DNA of 64,000 nt from Sinohyriopsis cumingii. Taxonomy: Eukaryota; Mollusca; Bivalvia; Unionida; Unionidae. The DNA lies in the NCBI GenBank assembly GCA_028554795.2, contig CM068825.1:97519451-97583450 (forward strand), written 5' to 3'. The translations under genes and the position numbers were made by a program. A model generated the notes under the pieces. The model did no database searches, was not told the origin of the DNA, and worked only from the letters and a program-made list of their open reading frames with translations. Below are positions 1 through 13,737 of the stretch, in pieces (position 1 is the stretch's first letter; the number at the start of each line of letters is the position of its first letter).

Positions 1-260
1 GCTGCAGGGTTGGAATGTAGGTTGCTAACATTGCATTATGAGAAGAAAAGAAAAAAGTTATCTGTTGAACAAGAGATCCAAGTGTGCCCAACATCACTCA
101 TCAGTGAAACTCGCATCTTTAAGCTTGTGAAAGCAAATTCATACATGTAATGAAACTATGGAGTGGAAAGGCATGGAGCACTTGGTTGCCACATTATCAA
201 CTACCCTAAAACACAATACATCTTGTTTCACGCTTAAAAATTAAAGTGACATAATAAAAT

Positions 261-338
261 AAGGGGATGAGGAAAAGAAAGACTTTGTTATGACTGATCA
301 ATATCAGTCATAATAAAATCTCTTTTCCTCATCCCCTT
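261..338. repeat. 78-bp hairpin (inverted repeat)
   Basis: The arms start AAGGGGATGAGGAAAAG and pair with CTTTTCCTCATCCCCTT at the other end. Pairing continues with a few mismatches through TTATGACTGAT / ATCAGTCATAA to a very short loop near position 300. The stem is about 35 bp. It could be a small fold-back element or a hairpin RNA precursor; the sequence alone does not decide. It lies downstream of ADSS exon 6, in what should be the next intron. Confidence 0.75.
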
Positions 339-517
339 CATCCTTCATTGAAAATCAACTTAGTTTAATTCCTTTCTAAAAGAAACTCATCACTGTAATT
401 TGAACTGACCAAAATTAGCATAAGGCAAGCAAAGGCAGCAATTATTAAATTATGATACTAGTCTGTGTACACTAGGTACAAAAATATTGGGAAATTAGTG
501 TCTTAATGGACCATTCC

Positions 518-820
518 AGTGGCCTAGTAGTTAAAGCGTCCGCCTCGGCTGCAGGTTCAATCCCGGCAGAGTCATACCAAAGACTTGTAAAAATGGTACT
601 GCAGCTGCTTCGCTTGGTGCTCAGCATTAAGATTTTTTTTTGTTAGGAATGGTTGGCCTGGTGTCAGGATAATGTGACTGGGTGGGACATGATGCCATAT
701 GTCTGCAGCGTGACACCCCAGTGTTAAGACATAACTATAAACTGCCACACTGCAGAGAGTGTAGTGATATAACTGAAAAATAGTTAAAGCTATGTTAAAT
801 ATCCAAATCATACACACACT
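518..820 (+). repeat. tRNA-derived SINE, copy 1
   Basis: The head is tRNA-like: a box A-like stretch (GGCCTAGTAGTTAAAGC) is followed by a box B-like stretch (GGTTCAATCCC) about 35 bp on, the internal RNA polymerase III promoter arrangement. The body and the tail (TTAAAGCTATGTTAAATAT, then CACACAC) recur in reverse orientation near 13 kb, which shows a dispersed family. It is not a functional tRNA gene because no full cloverleaf can be closed. The exact 3' end is uncertain. Confidence 0.7.
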
Positions 821-1517
821 TTGTCTTAATGACTGTGGTGTCCAATAATATTGCCTATCAATGAAATGTAATCTGGTCACCACATTCAGAACATTGAAAT
901 TTTTAAAGATATTTTTCTATGGGCTTACATTTTAGGGTTAGCATCTGCATCCAGCTATTTGGATTAATGAAAGGTATTTAAATTTGGACGAATTGGTTTA
1001 TCTTTTATTATTTAAAAAAATACAAGATATAAATTCAAATTAATTTACAATTAATGGTAATTAATGCAAGAAATGCCATAATACATGGATCTTTAGTAAC
1101 ATAAAAGAAACATATGTTATGAAAATTTCTTATGGCAATAACATTGCAAACTATTTATTCAGTGGTCTTGGTACATTTGTGCTGGACAATGACCATTAAG
1201 GTCCTGCATGAGGTCATAATACAGCAAATTCATATACAAAATTGCATACACTTCAGTTTCCAGGTTAATCCTGTCCATAATTTATTTCATCTACTTTGAG
1301 TATTGCTTGCTATATTTTTACATTTTCTGCAGCTTCAAATAATAATAGATTATTCATCTCTAAGGTGTTATTATTTTGCCAATTTAAAATAACATTTATC
1401 AATATCTATGAATATTATATTGTAAAATTATTTTTGAAGTCTGTTTAGCATTTTTTCTGCATAACCCTAAACAAGTATTTTGCAGGTCTTCATTGTAGAT
1501 GACTTCACTTGCTTTAA

Positions 1518-2131
1518 CACATTAACCCCTGGAGGTTTTTGTCATTTTTGCCTGAAAATTGAGTAGGAAACACATTTTGAAAGCTATTTCTAAATAGATC
1601 CGAAAACACCAAATCGCAGGTATCTTTCAATAACATACTGCCTCATTGTGTTAGAAACATCGTTTTCATTGGCTATTAGGCTCGCACATGAGCAGAATGG
1701 TAAAAGTTGGAGTTCTTTTTTTTTTTTTTTTTTTTTGCTAAACAGAGCCATTGTTTTTGTATCGAGACCACTCTTTATACCAAATGCCCATCTTATCCTA
1801 CTTTTTGCAAAGGTTCATCTGTTTGCATACCAGTTTGCCTTAGATCTGAGACTAAATAGTCTAAAACCCAGACAAAAAATCGGATTCCGACCACGGGGGA
1901 ATTTTGGGTAGAAAAAAAAACTGGTTAAAAAAACATTAGGTTTTTTAATCTGTATTTTGTAGTGCAACTAGATATTCCAGATTATTTGGTATCATTGTAG
2001 AGCTACATCTGTCTACCTTTCAATAATACCACCCACTTTAGTGTATCATGCATGACCATGATGCTACAGAGCTCGGCAGTAGGCTACTCCCTACCTCCTG
2101 TCACGTTAACTCGTCGCTAGGGGTTAATGTG
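1518..2131 (+). mobile_element. piggyBac-type MITE, copy 1
   Basis: This is a 614-bp element flanked by TTAA on both sides (1514-1517 and 2132-2135). It begins CACATTAACCCCT and ends AGGGGTTAATGTG, an exact 13-bp terminal inverted repeat. TTAA target duplication is the hallmark of the piggyBac superfamily. Two further copies with the same ends lie at 24.2 kb and 48.9 kb (the latter inverted). It contains a T-homopolymer and no transposase, so it must have been moved in trans. Confidence 0.85.
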
Positions 2132-2936
2132 TTAAAAAGGAAACTGGAAAGTACGATACTTTTGTTTTGTACCAATGGTGGATCAGCACTATTTTGTACA
2201 AACGTTCTGTGCCAGGATGCTGTCAAATTTGGTTAAATCCTGTGAACAGTTTTTGAGAAGTCATTTTAAAAGGTTATGTTACATTTAGCAACAGTATCTG
2301 AATCTGATGATGGACTGGCATTCATCTATACAAATTTAGAAGGGTCTCATGCAAGATGCTGTCAAGTTTGTTAAAATTCTACTCCATTTTTCCGTTTTTA
2401 ATAATGGTGGCTGTAAATGAAAGTGAAGAATTATACATTTTTACAAAATCTCTTAAAAAATAGGTCCTCATCCAATTGCTTTTTGTCTGGACCTTAGTTA
2501 GGAAAAAATAGTCTTTTTTAGTTGTCACTACAAAAGCTTGTCTCTTTTCAGTAATGATGACCATATCTCTAACTGGACAATAAAAACCTTAAAGATCATT
2601 CTGTCAAATTTTGATCAAATTCTGTTCATTATTTGATTGAGAAGTTGTTTGATTTTATTTAGATATGGTGGCGATATCTGATGCAAATCCACACGATGTG
2701 TTCAAATGTGAAAACTTCATGCCAGGATGCTGTACAAATTTGGGTCAAAACTGCTCTTTTTGAGAAGCTAAAAACTTAACTGCAAAAGGATGTGCAATAG
2801 TTTCAGAGCCATGCCATAAGCTCCCTAAACTTTATGGCCAGATATATCACTGCCACCTAAAACACAAATGATTCAGAAATATTTCTCATCTACCACACTG
2901 TCTGAAACATTCACAACTAGCACTGGTTGAAGTGGT

Positions 2937-3150
2937 CACAGGTCTTAAATAATTTATGCAAACAGATTAATAATATTTCCTTTTGCCATTGTACAGAAAG
3001 CTCTATCACAGGTCTTGAATAATTTATGCAAACAGAGTAAATGATATTTCCTTTTGCCATTGTACAGAAAACTCTATCACGGGTCTTGAATAATTTATGC
3101 ATACAGAGTAATGGTATTTCTTTTTGCCATTGAAAGGTCCTGTTCAGTCT
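2937..3150. repeat. Tandem repeat, three ~70-bp units
   Basis: The phrase AGGTCTTRAATAATTTATGC recurs at about 2940, 3010 and 3081, each time followed by a near-identical block containing TTTCCTTTTGCCATTG. Spacing is 70-71 bp and there are three imperfect copies. An open frame on the minus strand here is a by-product of the repeat. Confidence 0.8.
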
Positions 3151-3415
3151 ATTCATGCAAAGTATTTAAATGTTCTCATTTTATTGTACAGACAACTTTA
3201 CCAAATGAATAATAGGCACACTCATGACAAGAACATATTTTGTTACAACTGATGCGATGGAACTAAACTAAGATTACTTGTAGCTGATTTATTTTTTAAT
3301 TAGTTTCTCAGTGATGAATATAAAATGATCTTAACTATATCATAATCAACTAAACATCCGTCATCCTCCTTGTAAAAGAGAAGAAAAGTATTTTAAAAAA
3401 TTGTTAAGCACTTAC

Positions 3416-3477
3416 TTTTCTGAAAAGATTCCAAAGTCGCCAATTAAATCACAAACTCGCAATCCATTCCTTGTTGC
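3416..3477 (-). CDS. ADSS: Adenylosuccinate synthetase, coding exon 6
   Basis: This 62-bp exon lies between an acceptor (GTACCTAG) and a donor (GTAAGTG) on the minus strand. It reads ATRNGLRVCDLIGDFGIFSE plus two bases of the next codon (residues 165-184). The piece corresponds to the segment after the GIGP motif in eukaryotic adenylosuccinate synthetases, where a small hydrophobic run (RxCDL) precedes the next helix. It starts in phase 0, matching the end of exon 5, and ends after two codon bases. No following exon could be found between here and the left edge, so the carboxyl half of the enzyme is outside the window. Confidence 0.85.
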
Positions 3478-6400
3478 CTAGGTACAAAAACAATTTCTCA
3501 TAGTATTAAAGTATTTAATTTTAAATCAAGAAAATCCGATTTATTTGTATCTAATAACTAGGATTAAAATCCAATCCTTTTATTTTATTCTCGCTATGCT
3601 GTTAAGAGATGAAACATTTTGCTGTCCAAGACTTAAACGTGAGCACCATCTCAAAAAACTTACTAATAAAAGCATAGCTATTTGGATCTTATGTAGCCAC
3701 CTACCCCTTAAATCTGTTTTGAACCTGAAATAATTTTGGAATGTCTCCTTTAATGAGCACAGTGTAAATGCATATTATATACATACCATGTGCTTACTAG
3801 TCTCATATAAATGTAGCTTTCTGGCAAGTGTCACCAGATGGAGGAAATTGCTTCCTCTTCCAATTAGAAACAGGAAATCAGGAACTAATGACATGATTCT
3901 ACTATGATACTTTAGTCCACTTCTACGATCAGAATAACTTCCTTCTTTAACTTGGACCAAAGCTGAAGGTCATCATAACAGGGAGGGAGGAGAAAATTGT
4001 ACAATAATAGCAAATAAATATTACATAATTTAAATGACCTACCGCCACACACCCCTATTTAAATTGAAACAGCAGTAACTCATTATCTGCCATTGTTGCA
4101 TTACTTATTTGGCAACCAAGTGGGAGGCTGATGGCTTAAGATATGCTGTCAAGTGAATTTGCCAAATTTTTTATAGTTCAGTGGAGGACGACATGACCAG
4201 TGCACTGGTGAATAAAGATAAAATGACCAGAAAATGGAAGCAGAACAAGTTAAGTTAACTATCAGGACACCATCGAAAGAAGAATGATTAAAAAAGGCCC
4301 AAGATGCAGCTATAGCCCTGATCTCAAGGGCTTTGACTTCATAAAAGACATTTCTCTCACTGAAAGACTGACAAGCTCATTTAACAGTCCATGCAATCGA
4401 ATTTAAGACTGTGACTGCCAAACTAACACTAATTTTTAAAGGATAAAGACATGGTTACATTTCTTTATCTTCCAGATATAGCTATATAAAACAAAGTTCC
4501 AAATGAATCTATGGTGATCATCCCCAGCACAGATTCAATGGAGAGTGGGGATTCCAACAGGAAAAGGATTTAGCAAAGGTAGCTGATTCTTGACCAGGAA
4601 CCCTTTTTTTGGGCAAAGTGGAGAGACCAAATCATAGCTACAACTTAAACATGAACAACCCTTTTTTATTCACATGGCATGAATTTCACTCCCTCTAAAT
4701 GCTAAGGTGAGGAGGACGACTGTTTAAAGGGTAAGATTTTCAAAGATGGCTTCACTTGAAGGTAAATAGGAAGTTTATATATTAACCAAAGAACACAAAA
4801 ACCATGTCACCATGGCATAAAGTAGTGTGAAACTCTTCTGTGGAGCTCAAAGTATCTTATCAGTTCTGAAAGATGTGGATGTGACATTATCATAGAGTCC
4901 AGAGTGAACTTAATAGTGTTAGAGACGATTGCCCAATAGCCCTTAATGGTGGATACTGAGCAAGCGTTTTCTTCAAAGATGACGAGAAAATTTGCTAATG
5001 CTGTTCAAGACAGACAGATATACACATTTACTACTGCACCAATTACAGACAATTCTCTACCTGGCACCACAAACCCTCTAGGTCAATTGCATTGTAACCA
5101 GAATAATGCATATGACAACCTATCATTAAAACCGGTCTATGATTCTTTGGTATGAGGATGGAAGAAATGAGGAGTTGACAACCTCATATGCTGCAGTAGC
5201 TGACCCCTCCAAAGCTGTTATTCTCTGGGATCATCAACCAACAGACTGCGAAGATCACTACATCAAGACCTCTAGGATCACTAAGAAGGGTAAGACGTTG
5301 CTCGACTCATTAACACCTTAGCCAAAAAGCTAGGGATTCCCCTACAGCATACTTGCAGAGAGAACACCTAAAGCAGTTTTAGCCTTACCAGTGTCTGTAT
5401 CCCTGAAACTTCCTGAGAGTACTTGGCTTGCAGATTTTTACAGAGGGGGCTACTTGCAAAAAATGTGTTATTTTCTTATTTATGTTCCATTAATTAAGCT
5501 GCAATTTGGCACTACAGTTCTCAATAAAATTACTACATTATGGTATAAAATTTATGATGCATGCAGAAATAAAAATAAATTATTTACTTGCCAATTTATA
5601 TCTCTGGCCATGAACAATCCATAATGAATTCACAATGAAGAACAACAAAACACAATCAACAAATGAAATTAATTCTAATTTATATAAATAGAAATTTTGT
5701 CATCTCTCTTACAAACTTAACCTCATGTCAATAATGTCAAGTAAATGTCTACTCCCAGCAGCCGATTCTTGCAATTTTCATCATTTTCTAATCGAAGTCA
5801 TTTTTTCCCCCTTTGTTCAGCAATGTTCACTCATTCTATGTCAGCTAAAATTTTATTGGTTATGCTGCCTTCATTATTAGGAAATGGCTTGAAATCAACC
5901 AATGGTTTGTGCTGATTTAACTTGTGCAGGATAAAGGCCTCAACTAATACTGCCACTCAGACTAGGCACCCAGGATACAAGCTAGGTAAACTATTTATAG
6001 CAGCAACAGGGGTTAAAGAGTAAAGTCTTGATTCTGTAATGAACTGAATGATCATTCTGAAACACAGAAGGCATAGACATACAGTGGATCCCACTTAGGA
6101 CCAAACGTGTCCACCACCCATGAGTCTTTGATGCACTATAATTAATACAGTCTGTAGCAACCATGACACAGTGATGCCTTGTGCATCTGACATAAGTCGT
6201 AGAAAAAAGTTAGTGTTTCTAGATTGTTAGTGTGGTGGGAAGCTTTTCCAAGATAAAACTCATCCTGCATCCTGTCCTGATTTTTAAACCAACTCGGATT
6301 GTGAAGCAACTTGGATCCAAAGGGGATCCTAGCAGACACATGGTCTATGTATGGTCTCCAGTCATTAGATGAATGAAAGTGGCCACATATGAAACTTTCA

Positions 6401-9400
6401 TAGGGGATCAGTCATTGTCTACAAACTAAGAAACAGATCCCTCTGAAGGGCACATATGAGGATCTTGAGCTAAAACCTGTCATCAATGTATTGGATAACG
6501 AGGACACCCCATGCCCTGACCTTAAATAGGCCACTATTACACCATTCACCTTGAGGAAGGTTCTGAATGCAGATGCTCTGCTAAAGAAGAGTTCTATACA
6601 AAACCATAAAAATATCCTAAGGGACAAGACAATGGGGATATGACAATAAGCATCCTAGTGATCTCTGGAAATCACCCAGCCATTCAACCCAATATTCATG
6701 ACTGAGGTACTTGTCTCCATCCTGAACCACGCTTGAGCAAAATCCCAGACTTGGTATATTCTTCACCCTCTCTACTGCATCCTTCCTTAGAAGAAAGTAC
6801 ACCTCTTTGCGCAATGGCAATAACCAAAATGCAATAGAATGGAGGGTCCGTGAAAGAGGTGTAGGGTCATGGAAGTAAAGCTGGAAACTTTCCTAATTGT
6901 AGAAAGGACCCACTCATCGTCCAAGGTCCAACCAAGCCTCTGAAAAAGAGGTTTAATCTGATACCTACAGGGATATTGTGAAGTGGAGGACTTTGCAGGA
7001 GGATGTTGATTCCTTGGAGTTACTTCCTCCCTCCTTAGGAATGGGGAAGGGGTCCCTAGACTTCATCTCCTGGCCCCTTCTGCCACATCATCATGGGACT
7101 GACTTCGATTATTCCCTTGATCAAAACCCTTAGTAGGGATAGCCATGGACCTTTCAGAATGTGGGCATTTTTTTTTTACCAGTTTAGTTGGGTCAGGTAC
7201 TACAGAGATAAGTACATTGATGGGATTAGCTCTCTGAATACCGTCTCTGCATCAAGATTCGTACCCTACGTGACTTTTGCTGTACTTCTGCAAAGCTTAC
7301 ATGTCTCAGAGGCCACCTTTCTTCTGAAGATATGGTCTACAGAGAATGCCCAGACATTGAGAGTTTGTCTCAATGTCTTAACCATAGCCTATAAAAGTCT
7401 TTCCTAGGCTATGGTAACTATTGGCTGCTCCTTCAGTTCCAATGCCTTGAGAACCTTGACATGGAGATGGGTCCAGGTCTCTGCCAAAACCTCACCTGGG
7501 ACATACCTAGTACTAATATTAGTACCCTTACTCGTACCTCATGGACAGGGCACTAACATGAGCATATGCGTGTTAATGGAGCAAGCCGGGTGTGAATCAC
7601 ACCCGGCGCTCTTTTAGCTTAATAATAACACTTTAAACATATTCCTTGCATATAATCCAATAAATAGAGTAGTTCTCTTATTTAATACCAGAAGTATCGA
7701 AAATCATTGTAGAAATAGTTGTAAAATCTCGTTTACTTTTTTCAGCCGATATTTTCGTTTAGATCGTCCGCCATGTTATTTCAAATAATGATTACTTCCG
7801 TTCTCAGCCTCGTTTGTTTGTGTGCCATATTAGGACATTGACGCCTTATTTGGAAATGTAAACAAATAGTAAAAATTTGGTGCCGTTTGGGTCAGAAAAT
7901 CTGCGCATTAAAAGTAAATACGGTTTATCGGCAAGTTTGAAATTCAACCAAGAAGCGATTATTCACACTTGATTGATAATAATATAGCGCAGAATATCCA
8001 AAATATGTTCTGGCAAGCCTTACGTAGAAAAGGGGTCACGGCGAGAGTCTCGCGTTATCTGTCATGGCGGACAGGATAAAGTTAGAGTAACCATGCCAAT
8101 TTATTTTATCGTGTAAGGGCTTAATAAAGTCAAAATAAGCCAAACTTCTTTCACAACATGATTATACTTATGAAGTTGATTTCTACACCGTTTGTTTTTC
8201 TGACTTTAGTGATGATTTCTTTTGCTCCATTACATGATATGGGATCAGTTCGTAGCCTCAACCACAACAAATCAAGTTGAGGCTATGATATCGTAGCTAG
8301 GACGTACCCTGATGATACTGACCTAGACAACTGTTGAAATGTCAGAGGGTATAGGTAATCCCTTTCACTGTCTAGTTCATTCTTGGCCTTTAGGCAATTT
8401 CTGACTTGCCATCACAGACCAAGGCTGCACCACAGATAGCCTCTCCAAATTGGCAAGGATCTTAGCTCCTGAAGTTCACAAAGGCTTGGGACATAAATCT
8501 GGGGTAAGTAGGTTGTAAACCTCATTTACCATACTACTGAAAGTCCTCACCTCTTCCTGCAGCAACACCCAACCAAGTGGGTGGGATGACGAATATGAAA
8601 TCAACTGATGAGACTGATCCAGGGCACAGGTTCTTCTGAGATTGGTGATTCATTCTAGGTGCCAGAGGCAGCAAGTCGCCAAGACATCCCATTCCCTCAA
8701 TAATGCAGCTTCAGGAGGTGGGGAAGAACAAGGGTATGGCCAGCTTGTTGATCCATGAATCCATGGCAAAACCATCCAGTGGCATGATAGGAAAAGGAGA
8801 CACATCCATATGGGTTATATAGAAAGAATGAAAATGGAAGAATATCAACTCAATCCCTTCCTGCAGACAGGTTCTAGAAACCGAAAGTCTGTTCCCCAAT
8901 GTAAATTTTTAAAAAATTAGAAAAGGTGGATGATAAAACATAACTTCACCTAGACCAGTGTAGAACTCAAGTACCGAGTCTGAAGACCATGGTCTGATGC
9001 CCACCATAATGTCGACCAGTACTTGGCATTCCATCATCAGTGAGGCTGGACCAAAAATGGAAGCATGGAACCATACACCATACTTGAAGATCGATGAATG
9101 GCTTCCATTATCTGGTGGTTGTGTGCCAATGCCATTGTCAGAAAACAGTGTAGGTCACTTGGGACATCACTTGATAACCCATATCCAAAGCCAAGTAACT
9201 AGTAACAGACCATCTATGATGGTTGGGAGACTTATCCCCATGACTGTGGCTGTCACCAGACACATTACTCATTGCTCAGAGATAGATTGTTGTGCTGTCA
9301 TCTGATACACTACCCTGACACTGCTGTCATCTACCCAGAACTGGTGATCCAGTGTTAGGATATTTCAATTACCATGTGCAGGGCTATCCGTCACGCAGGA

Positions 9401-10527
9401 ACAACATGTTTAAATTAAAAGATATAGTCCCACATCCCTACTCAAGATGAATTTTTGAAGACTTTTCTAACTATTCTTCTTTTTAAACTATAAATGATTT
9501 TAACATCAACGTAGCATTGCAAAGAAAACATAAATATGAGAAGAATTATTGGTACATTATGCATTAGGTTTATTTGCTGATAATGCTGAAAAAATTCTTT
9601 AAACTGTATTTTGTAAAAACATGTTCATTAACAGAACCTTAGAAGAGTATCATTTTATTTCTTTTTTTTTAAAAACCTCCATTTTAAGTTTGTATGCTAT
9701 TGCCAATTTTCTTGGTCATTGTAGATCCAATAAAAGCTTCCTAAATGGATGTCCAGGTAGTGTGTACAGCTGCATTATAAATTTTTTCATCAAAAATAAT
9801 CACAATGATCCAAAGCATATTACTTTTATATTAATAAAAAAAGGTTTAGATATACTCAACAAAGACATATTTTGAAAACTAATTCCAATGAAGGCAGCGA
9901 GTGTGAAATTACAGCTATCAGATACCTTATCGAACGTGTGCACTATAACAATATAAAATGATTTATAATTCTTGTTTCAAAAGCTTAAAATAAAAAATAA
10001 AAGAAACACATGTAAAAGCTAATATTTAATTACCAGACTATAGTATTGACCTTGATTTATCAAATACTAGTAGCTGTATTAATGAATAAAACACTAAGAT
10101 AATGGGTGGGGTCATTATCCTACATGGCTCATTTTTCGTTGGGGATTTAAATTCATGGTTTGAGGCAACAACGAAAACCAGGAAAATTGATGATACTACA
10201 GTATATACAAATTCTAAACTGCATCTGATGGGTCACTTCTTATTAAAAGTGCCTTCCCTGGGTCCAAAATAAATTTTACTGGAACAGCCCTTACTAATCA
10301 GGTCCTGACTGAAAACAATTACTGTGTGCAATCTTCAAAACAAAATTTTCAAACTTGTAGGCTGAATATCTTTGATTTGGCAGCAAACACTCACTGTAAC
10401 CAGCTCTAATATAAACAGTCATTCTCTAGAGGATTAGACAAGACAGCAAGAGAGATATTTCTCCAGAATGTCTGACAGACTAGGCACAAATAGAAAACTA
10501 ATTGCACTGAGATCAGATGGTGCTTAC
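3478..10527 (-). other. ADSS intron 5 (about 7.0 kb), old dispersed repeat
   Basis: No exon of another gene was recognised. From about 3980 to 4750 lies copy A of an old dispersed repeat, shared in outline with 14.25-14.70 kb and 23.77-24.97 kb. Shared landmarks are a TTGTACAAT-like start, a run resembling ATTATCTGC, and a CAAGATGCAGCTATAGCC-like block followed by GACAAGCTC. The 4.9-9.4 kb part has slightly higher GC and fragments that look gene-like, but stops break every frame and no known domain was seen. A short hairpin sits at 7582-7611. Confidence 0.45.
7582..7611. repeat. Short perfect GC-rich hairpin
   Basis: GCCGGGTGTGA is followed directly by ATCACACCCGGC, an 11-bp perfect inverted repeat with almost no loop, and the flanking GAGC / GCTC extends the pairing. 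It stands out against AT-rich surroundings and may be the end of a small transposon. A second inverted pair (GTCCGCCATG near 7768 and CATGGCGGAC near 8063) follows within 500 bp. Confidence 0.55.
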
Positions 10528-10573
10528 CTTGGAGGAGTAAGCTGGACCTATTCCCCTCTTGGTTGTACCAATG
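10528..10573 (-). CDS. ADSS: Adenylosuccinate synthetase, coding exon 5
   Basis: This 46-bp exon is preceded by TTGCAG and followed by GTAAGC on the minus strand. It supplies the last base of a His codon and then reads IGTTKRGIGPAYSSK (residues 150-164). GIGPxY is the most diagnostic adenylosuccinate synthetase signature, lying in the loop that contacts IMP and helps assemble the active site. Phase 2 entry matches exon 4, and phase 0 exit matches exon 6. The short length is unremarkable for this gene family, but it makes the exon easy to miss by gene prediction. Confidence 0.93.
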
Positions 10574-12973
10574 CTGCAAGAGAGAGAAAGAGCCAAACTT
10601 CACACCAGGCTACCAGTATTTGGTATTAAAACTTTAGGGGTATAAATATTGCAACTATAATGATACTTTAGGTGGTACAACCCCTACACTCCACCCCATC
10701 CATACTGTCATCTGCACAAAACAGAATGATGGCAATCGTATAATTTTGTGAATATTCTGACAAATATCAAGTATATGCATACCTGCCTGACGAGTCAAAT
10801 AAAGAACATGACCTTCAATTCCCAACACCACTGCCACCGTTGTGTTCATAAAAACAATTTTCAGTAAATCATTTAAAAGAGAGCAAGGCTGTTTCCAGAC
10901 ACCACAATACAGCGCTTTCTTGATAACTCGTGCCTGACAACTTGCAAACCAGCTTCTAATGTGGGAGCAAGTGGGGATCAAATTTATTTCTTACAGAAAA
11001 TGCACAAAAATATTACCCTTATTCTTGTAATGTTGAAGAAAATCGCAATCAAACTTGTTATAAAGCAAAGCTTTGACATACTGCTCATTTTTTTTTGCTG
11101 AAAATGATGGTTAGCAAAAAAAAAAAAAAAAAAAAAAAAAAGGAATGAAATCCTCAACTTTTAATAAGTTCTATATTTTGTTGTATTTTCTTTACATAAA
11201 AGATTTTCAATGCAATGTTAATAACTATTAAATTTCAATCAGTGAAAATTTCACTAATGTTCAATGGTTTGGTAACAGTTCAATTGATAAATACCAGTGA
11301 AACAAGTTTTGTAGTAATGTCAAGTGAATTTTAGGTTTTAGTTCAGTTCTAATTTGTTTTCATCATAAATGCAATATGCAAACTTACATTCATATGTAAA
11401 AGTGTTTATCTGCCATTGGTAACTACAGAACTGCATTTATATGGAAACAACACTGGCAACAGTCAGACATATGGATGGACATCATAAGACCTTATGGCAG
11501 GCATATAAACATGCATACATTGTTTTGGTTGTGAATAATTAGAACATGCAAACAATCTACTTGTAAAAAAACTGACAAGATCAGATGATGTATTTGCTTT
11601 CATTTAGATTATTGACCATTTTCTTTTTGCATTTCATTTTTCAATAAACATTTTCCTACCTGTACAAAATGCATCATAAGTCTCTATACATGCCCATGTA
11701 AAATCTTGCATATATGAATTTATGTGTAGAATATTTTCATAGTAATTGAGTATTTTTTTGTCACAAGTTTCAAAAGGCCAGGCTAGAATTTCAAACTTTT
11801 GGTATATAAATCCAAAACATTTTGAAAAAAATGTCATCCAGGAATCTTTTTGTTTGTACTGTATAATATAAACATTACTTTGTAAAGCAAGGGCAAGTTA
11901 TTGTGTATATAAACAAAACCATTTACAGGTATCTTCTGGCTTGTACAATTCTGACTTGCATGTACTTAAAATTAAAGTACTTGCATATGAATTTTTTAAA
12001 ATTTGTTTTTCTTTTGTGAAGAAAAAAAAGAAAAGAAATTACATCAGACAAAAAACACACTGGGATTTGTAAACAGATAAAATTAATGGTATTAAAGACA
12101 ATTGAATTATCATATTTATTTGTATATAAGCTCATTAGAGTACAAACCAACCATCACCTCCAAAATGAATAGGTAAAACATAAGTGCATGAAACATGCAT
12201 ATGCCGACCCACAAGTCCAGCCATATTCGCATGGGTAATCAGTACATGAGGTCATGGTGGTTCAAGGTAGGCATGTGATCTCATCTTTGGTGATCTACAA
12301 TGTATACCAGCAGTCAACAAGAGAACTTTAAAATTTTCTAATTTGGATCTTGTCTTGTATACAGGCCAACCTCCCTTGTTCCAGGCTTTTATTTTTTCTT
12401 AAATTATTCAATTTGTATGCAAGTACATAGGATACATATTTTTAAATGAAAATTAAATGCATTGAAACTAAAATCTAGTTATGCCACCACTCTTATCATG
12501 TACTTTGGGGGTTAGCTGTACATTTTTACCTACTTTTGTGAATCAGCAATGAATTTGGAAAAAAAGTTTTGATAAAAAGCAAAGTGCTGCAAAGTAAATA
12601 AAATCAAACTGAAGACCCAGATCTACACATCATGTGGGACTATGCAGTTCATCAGGTTATTACATGATCCTCATCTTCCAGTGTATTACGTGATAACAGA
12701 TAAGGGTGCATGTTCTCTTCTGCTGGACTCGTACATAAGTACTCATGGTAAGCTTTTCATGGCTAACCATGTCACAGTGCTAACTCACAGGTGGCAAAAG
12801 ATATGGAAGATGTGAAGAACAATGAATACATCAAAAATAATTATATAAAAAACAGTACAACAAAATGTGCATATTTACTATCACAGTTTCAAGTTAGAAT
12901 TTAGAAAGCCAAAAGCAAACATCTTCTGCTCAACCAAGGTTTCTCTACCATCCAAATTATGATCCAAATGTCC

Positions 12974-13258
12974 GTGTGTGTGATTGGGATTTTTAACGTA
13001 GCTTTAACAATTTTTCAGTCAAACCACTACAATATCTGCAGTTTATAGTGATGTCTAGCACTGGGGCACCATGCCGCATACATGTAGCATTATGTCCCAC
13101 CCAGTCACATTATCTAGACACCAGGCTGACCAGTCCAAACACTAACCTTTTAAATGCTGAGTGCCAAGCACAATTTTTGTTAAGTCTATGGTATGACTCG
13201 GCTGGGGATCAAACCCACGACCTCCTGCATCCGAGGCAGACGCTCAACAGACATCATA
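12974..13258 (-). repeat. tRNA-derived SINE, copy 2 (reverse)
   Basis: Read on the minus strand this matches the element at 518-820: GAGCGTCTGCCTCGGATGC and GGTTTGATCCC form the tRNA-like head, then GTGCTTGGCACTCAGCAT, GTGACTGGGTGGGACATAA and finally AGCTACGTTAAAAATCC with a GTGTGTGTG-type end. The copy here keeps a better box B than copy 1. Confidence 0.75.
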
Positions 13259-13737
13259 TGACTTTAAAATTGTTAAAGCTACGTTAAAAATCCAAACCAC
13301 ACACATACATGCAAGTTATAACTACTTGTCACTGATCACTGGTACCTCAGACAAATACTACTACATGTGAATTGCCTTGATATTTCTCAAGTTGTACCTA
13401 TCAACATTTCTTTACCTAGTAAAAGAAATGAAACAACAAATCTTATAGTGAAAAATGAGATCAACTTGACAGCAGGCCACATGAGAACGAGGCCAGGTGC
13501 CATTATGTCGGTTGGCCTTGACCTTCACATTAAAATGACACTTTTACATGTCTGCTCAGGCACCTGACCCCATCCAAGAAATGGAAAAGAATTTTGAAAC
13601 ACATTAAACAACATCACATCCCATAAATGTGCAACAGCAGTGTTCACACTGCCATCACACCACCATGTGTACTCCATGAAAAATAAACAAAAAAATACCC
13701 TAAAAGCCCCAAGATACATGCTGAATGAATACACTGT

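Noticed and set aside
518-590. tRNA gene
   Set aside because: Box A and box B are present but no complete cloverleaf can be formed, and the sequence continues into a repeat body shared with 13 kb, so it is a SINE head.
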